From contig CAWDIJ010000003.1 in the NCBI GenBank assembly GCA_963802375.1, forward strand, positions 1 to 16,594: a stretch of 16,594 nt of DNA, written 5' to 3'. The notes under the pieces were generated by a model, which worked only from the letters and a program-made list of their open reading frames with translations, had not been told where the DNA came from and made no database searches. The position numbers and the translations under genes were made by a program. Positions 13,810 through 16,594 of this stretch are shown one piece after another. This DNA is from JACDAN01 sp963802375 (GTDB lineage: Bacteria; Actinomycetota; Thermoleophilia; Gaiellales; Gaiellaceae). Every line of letters starts with the position of its first letter. The first letter of the stretch is position 1.

Positions 13810-15921
13810 GTGGCAGAGCTCAAGACATCGGCTGCCTACCTGCCTACCGGCGACCAGCCGCAGGCGATCGAGACGCTCGCGCGGTCGCTCTCCGGCGGCG
13901 AGCGCTACCAGACGCTGCTCGGTGCGACCGGCACCGGCAAGACGGCGACGATGGCCTGGATCATCGAGCAGGTCCAGAAGCCGGCGCTCGTAATCGCGCA
14001 CAACAAGACGCTCGCCGCGCAGCTCTGCAACGAGTTCCGCGAGTTCTTCCCCACGAACGCGGTCGAGTACTTCGTCTCCTACTACGACTACTACCAGCCC
14101 GAGGCGTACGTGCCGCAGGCCGACCTCTACATCGAGAAGGATTCGTCCCGGAACGACGACATCGACCGGCTCCGCCACGCCGCCACCTCGAACCTGCTCA
14201 CGCGCCGCGACACCGTCATCGTCGCGTCGGTCAGCTGCATCTACGGCCTCGGCTCGCCCGAGGAGTACGAGAAGCGGGTCGTCTTCCTGACCGTGGGCGA
14301 GGAGACCGACCGCGACGTCATGCTGCGGAAGCTGATCGACATCCAGTACGTCCGCAACGACACGCTGCTCGGGCGCGGCCGCTTCCGCGTCAAGGGCGAC
14401 GTGATCGAGGTCCAGCCGGCCTACTCGGAGACCGCCTACCGCGTCTCGATGTTCGGAGACGAGGTCGAGCAGATCACGCACTTCGACCCGCTCACCGGCG
14501 AGGTGTTCGCCAGGCTCGACACGGTCACGATCTTCCCGGCGACGCAGTACGTCACGTCGAAACCGACGATCGAACGCGCCTACGACGAGATCAAGCACGA
14601 GCTCGAGCAGCAGGTGGCGCTGTTCGAGAACGAGGGCAGGATGCTCGAAGCGCACCGGATCCGGCAGCGGACGGAGTACGACCTGGAGATGATGCGCGAG
14701 CTCGGCTTCTGCAACGGAATCGAGAACTACTCCCGCATCCTCGACGGGCGGCCGCCGGGCTCGGCGCCGCATACGCTGCTCGACTACTTCCCGTCCGACT
14801 ACGTCGTCTTCGTCGACGAGTCGCACCAGACGGTGCCGCAGATCGGCGGCATGTACGAGGGCGACCGCTCCCGCAAGCAGACGCTGGTCGAGCACGGCTT
14901 CCGGCTCCCCTCCGCTCTCGACAACCGTCCGCTCCGCTTCGACGAGTTCCTCGAGAAGGTGCATCAGCTCGTTTTCGTCTCGGCCACGCCCGGCCCGTTC
15001 GAGCTGCGGCACTCGCAAGTCGTGGCCGAGCAGCTGATCCGGCCCACCTATCTGGTCGATCCCGAGGTCGAGCTGCGGCCGACGCGGAACCAGATCGACG
15101 ATCTCCTGAACGAGATCCGCCGCCGTGAGGAGGCGGGCGAGCGCGTGCTCGTGACCACGCTGACGAAGAAGATGGCGGAGGACTTGACCGACTACTTGCT
15201 CGAGGCCGGCGTCCGGGCCCGCTACCTGCACTCCGAGATCGACACGCTCGAGCGCATCCAGATCATCCGCGAGCTGCGCCTCGGCGAGTACGACGTGCTC
15301 GTCGGGATCAACCTGCTGCGCGAGGGGCTCGACCTGCCCGAGGTCTCGCTCGTCGCCATCCTCGACGCCGACAAGGAGGGGTTCTTGCGCGGGAAGACTG
15401 CCCTCGTGCAGACGATCGGGCGCGCGGCGCGGAACGTCAACGGGCGTGTGCTCCTCTATGCCGACAAGCTCACCGAGGCGATCCAGGGCGCCATGGACGA
15501 GACGGAGCGCCGCCGCGGGATCCAGCTCGCGTACAACGAGGCACAGGGGACGACACCTGTCTCGATCGTGAAGGGCGTCTCCGACATCGCCGAGTTCCTC
15601 TCGCTCGAGAACCCGAACGTGCCCGGTCGTCGCCGCCGCGGCGCGCGCCCCGACGTCGAGGGGATGTCCCGCGAGGACCTGGAGAAACTCGTCGTCACGC
15701 TCGAAGAGGAGATGTTCGTCGCCGCCGAGGAGCTTCGCTTCGAGTACGCCGCCAAGCTCAGGGACGAGATCAAGGAGCTCCGCCGCGAGCTGCAGTCACT
15801 CGCCGAAACCGTCACCCAGGAGGCAGAGACATATGTGCCGGAACATCAAGACGCTGCACAACTTCGAGCCGCCCGCGACCGCCGAGGAGGTCGAGGCGGC
15901 CGCACTCCAGTACGTGCGTAA
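13810..15921 (+). CDS. uvrB: Excinuclease ABC subunit B
   Basis: UvrB is the damage-verifying helicase-like subunit of nucleotide excision repair: it is loaded by UvrA and recruits UvrC for incision. The 703-residue product is complete and undisturbed. Visible: TGDQPQAIE near the start, Walker A GATGTGKT (38-45), the beta-hairpin YYDYYQPEAYVP (91-102) that inserts between DNA strands, the DESH box (Walker B, about 337), FVSATPGP (about 390), helicase motifs YLHSEIDTLERIQII, GINLLREGLDLPEV and QTIGRAARN, and the C-terminal UVR motif EEEMFVAAEELRFEYAAKLRDEIK that binds UvrC. The GTG at 13810 fits the family N-terminus. The C-terminal ~30 residues after the UVR motif run across the start of the next gene by 89 bases and are probably a non-conserved extension. 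Divergent from DUF1360. Confidence 0.98.
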   Translation: MAELKTSAAYLPTGDQPQAIETLARSLSGGERYQTLLGATGTGKTATMAWIIEQVQKPALVIAHNKTLAAQLCNEFREFFPTNAVEYFVSYYDYYQPEAYVPQADLYIEKDSSRNDDIDRLRHAATSNLLTRRDTVIVASVSCIYGLGSPEEYEKRVVFLTVGEETDRDVMLRKLIDIQYVRNDTLLGRGRFRVKGDVIEVQPAYSETAYRVSMFGDEVEQITHFDPLTGEVFARLDTVTIFPATQYVTSKPTIERAYDEIKHELEQQVALFENEGRMLEAHRIRQRTEYDLEMMRELGFCNGIENYSRILDGRPPGSAPHTLLDYFPSDYVVFVDESHQTVPQIGGMYEGDRSRKQTLVEHGFRLPSALDNRPLRFDEFLEKVHQLVFVSATPGPFELRHSQVVAEQLIRPTYLVDPEVELRPTRNQIDDLLNEIRRREEAGERVLVTTLTKKMAEDLTDYLLEAGVRARYLHSEIDTLERIQIIRELRLGEYDVLVGINLLREGLDLPEVSLVAILDADKEGFLRGKTALVQTIGRAARNVNGRVLLYADKLTEAIQGAMDETERRRGIQLAYNEAQGTTPVSIVKGVSDIAEFLSLENPNVPGRRRRGARPDVEGMSREDLEKLVVTLEEEMFVAAEELRFEYAAKLRDEIKELRRELQSLAETVTQEAETYVPEHQDAAQLRAARDRRGGRGGRTPVRA
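15818..15823 (+). promoter_or_regulatory. Strong Shine-Dalgarno for DUF2277, inside uvrB
   Basis: AGGAGG is nine bases before the ATG at 15833 and decides that start. It lies within the last codons of uvrB, so ribosomes translating uvrB pass over it; the two genes are likely coupled on one mRNA. Confidence 0.65.
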
Positions 15922-16108
15922 GCTCAGCGGCTCGACGAAGCCGTCGAAGGCGAACGAGGCTGCGTTCGCGCGCGCGGTCGAGGAGGTCACGGCCGCATCG
16001 ATGCGGTTGCTCGACACACTCGTCACGTCGGCGCCGCCGCGCGACCGCGAGGTCGAGGCGGCACGGGCACGCGCGCGTGCCGAGAAGCGCTTCGGCGCCG
16101 CCGCCTAG
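15833..16108 (+). CDS. DUF2277 family protein
   Basis: A 91-residue protein of the DUF2277 family, function unknown. It starts with the near-invariant MCRNIKTLHNFEPPAT and continues with AAALQYVRKLSGSTKPSKAN, EAAFARAVEEVTAAS and TLVTSAPPRDREVEA, the full length of the family. It begins 89 bases before the uvrB stop, in another frame, with AGGAGG at ideal distance, so it is a translationally coupled downstream partner of uvrB in this genome. Members are mostly small soluble proteins of GC-rich bacteria. A role in DNA repair is only suggested by this neighbour. No signal peptide or membrane segment is seen. Its TAG stop is part of a TAGACT hexamer that could be the -10 of the following gene. 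Confidence 0.92.
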   Translation: MCRNIKTLHNFEPPATAEEVEAAALQYVRKLSGSTKPSKANEAAFARAVEEVTAASMRLLDTLVTSAPPRDREVEAARARARAEKRFGAAA

Positions 16109-16111
16109 ACT
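16106..16111 (+). promoter_or_regulatory. Candidate -10 element overlapping the DUF2277 stop
   Basis: TAGACT contains the TAG stop of DUF2277 and lies six bases before the GTG of the next gene, the spacing expected for a leaderless transcript. No -35 box is recognisable, so this may be chance. Confidence 0.3.
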
Positions 16112-16117
16112 CGGCGC

Positions 16118-16585
16118 GTGCTCGGAACGATCATCGGCCTGCTCGCCTCGGGCTTCGTCGTCGGTGGGCTCGCCCGCTTCGCGTTGCCCGGACCCGATCC
16201 GATGCCGATCTGGATGACGATCGGCATCGGCATCGCCGGCTCGTTCCTCGGCGGCCTTGCCGCCCGTCTGCTCGGGATGGACGCGAACGATCCGTTCGGG
16301 TTCTTTTTCCTGGCACTCGCGGGCGCCGGGCTCATCCTCTACCTCTACCGGCGGCTCGTGCAGAAGCGTCCCCTGACCGGACCGCAGGCGCAGCGCAGGC
16401 CGCTGCGGCCTGCCGGCCTGCGGGACCTGGCGCGGGGGCGGCCGCACCCGTATCTCGAGGAGACGGAGGCTCCCGGCGACCAGCCGCTCGAGCAGCTCGA
16501 GAAGCTGGTCGCGTTGCGCGACGCGGGAAAGATCGACGCCGGCGAGTTCGAGCGGCGCAAGGCCGCTCTTGTGGAGCAGCTCTAG
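16118..16585 (+). CDS. YeaQ/GlsB-like small membrane protein with C-terminal SHOCT domain
   Basis: A 155-residue protein. Residues 1-80 hold three hydrophobic segments rich in glycine (IIGLLASGFVVGGLARFALPG, MTIGIGIAGSFLGGLAARLLG, FGFFFLALAGAGLILYLYRRL). This matches the GlsB/YeaQ/YmgE (transglycosylase-associated protein) family, small stress-linked membrane proteins of unknown mechanism. A basic, Pro-rich linker follows (about 82-115). The last 35 residues (QPLEQLEKLVALRDAGKIDA, then GEFERRKAALVEQL) are a textbook SHOCT domain, a short C-terminal helical module found on many unrelated proteins. The GTG at 16118 is ten bases after DUF2277 and has no clear ribosome-binding site. Domain calls are good; function is unknown. 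Confidence 0.85.
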   Translation: MLGTIIGLLASGFVVGGLARFALPGPDPMPIWMTIGIGIAGSFLGGLAARLLGMDANDPFGFFFLALAGAGLILYLYRRLVQKRPLTGPQAQRRPLRPAGLRDLARGRPHPYLEETEAPGDQPLEQLEKLVALRDAGKIDAGEFERRKAALVEQL

Positions 16586-16594
16586 CTCCCGCCC

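Noticed and set aside
13165..15231. A 688-residue open frame on the minus strand across uvrB.
   Set aside because: It is the antisense of uvrB, whose helicase motifs are complete; the antisense frame is open only because of high GC third positions.
1..16594. tRNA or rRNA genes, CRISPR arrays, prophage integrase or attachment sites.
   Set aside because: No clover-leaf-like segment, regularly spaced direct repeats or recombinase motifs were seen when reading the window.

Overview
The window is high-GC, gene-dense bacterial DNA with many GTG starts. The block rpsA - coaE - lytic transglycosylase ... uvrB, together with DUF1360, DUF2277 and SHOCT proteins, suggests a Thermoleophilia-like actinobacterium (Gaiellales/Solirubrobacterales type). 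This placement is inferred from gene content, not from a phylogenetic marker.

Layout. (1) 1-2919, plus strand: the 3' part of rpsA (four S1 domains, an Ala/Glu-rich tail and an apparent 2-bp deletion), coaE, and a small membrane-anchored SLT transglycosylase. A hairpin-rich insert flanked by near-identical 18-bp repeats separates coaE from the transglycosylase gene. (2) 2916-4742: a TetR regulator diverging from an MFS exporter, with a clear promoter/operator between them. (3) 4766-8016, minus strand: a truncated FTR1 iron permease behind a lipoprotein leader, a secreted dimethylformamidase-large-subunit-like protein, and a frameshifted GNAT acetyltransferase. An 18-bp inverted repeat resembling an iron-regulator box lies upstream. 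(4) 8065-8685: no confidently identified gene. (5) 8686-13311, plus strand: an NLR-like conflict module. A TIR-SIR2 protein is coupled by ATGA overlap to an nSTAND1 NTPase with a transmembrane helix and a C-terminal WD40 propeller. The propeller region carries many frameshifts. (6) 13308-16585: DUF1360 membrane protein (minus), then uvrB, DUF2277 and a YeaQ/GlsB-SHOCT protein (plus).

The most interesting item is the TIR-SIR2 / nSTAND1-TM-WD40 pair, which looks like an effector plus sensor/switch of an abortive-infection type system. Its SIR2 glycine motif is altered and its sensor domain is broken in this sequence. Indels recur in rpsA, the GNAT gene, the FTR1 region and above all the WD40 region, while uvrB, the TIR-SIR2 gene, the NTPase domain and the 637-residue secreted protein are intact. 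Assembly error and real decay must therefore both be considered.
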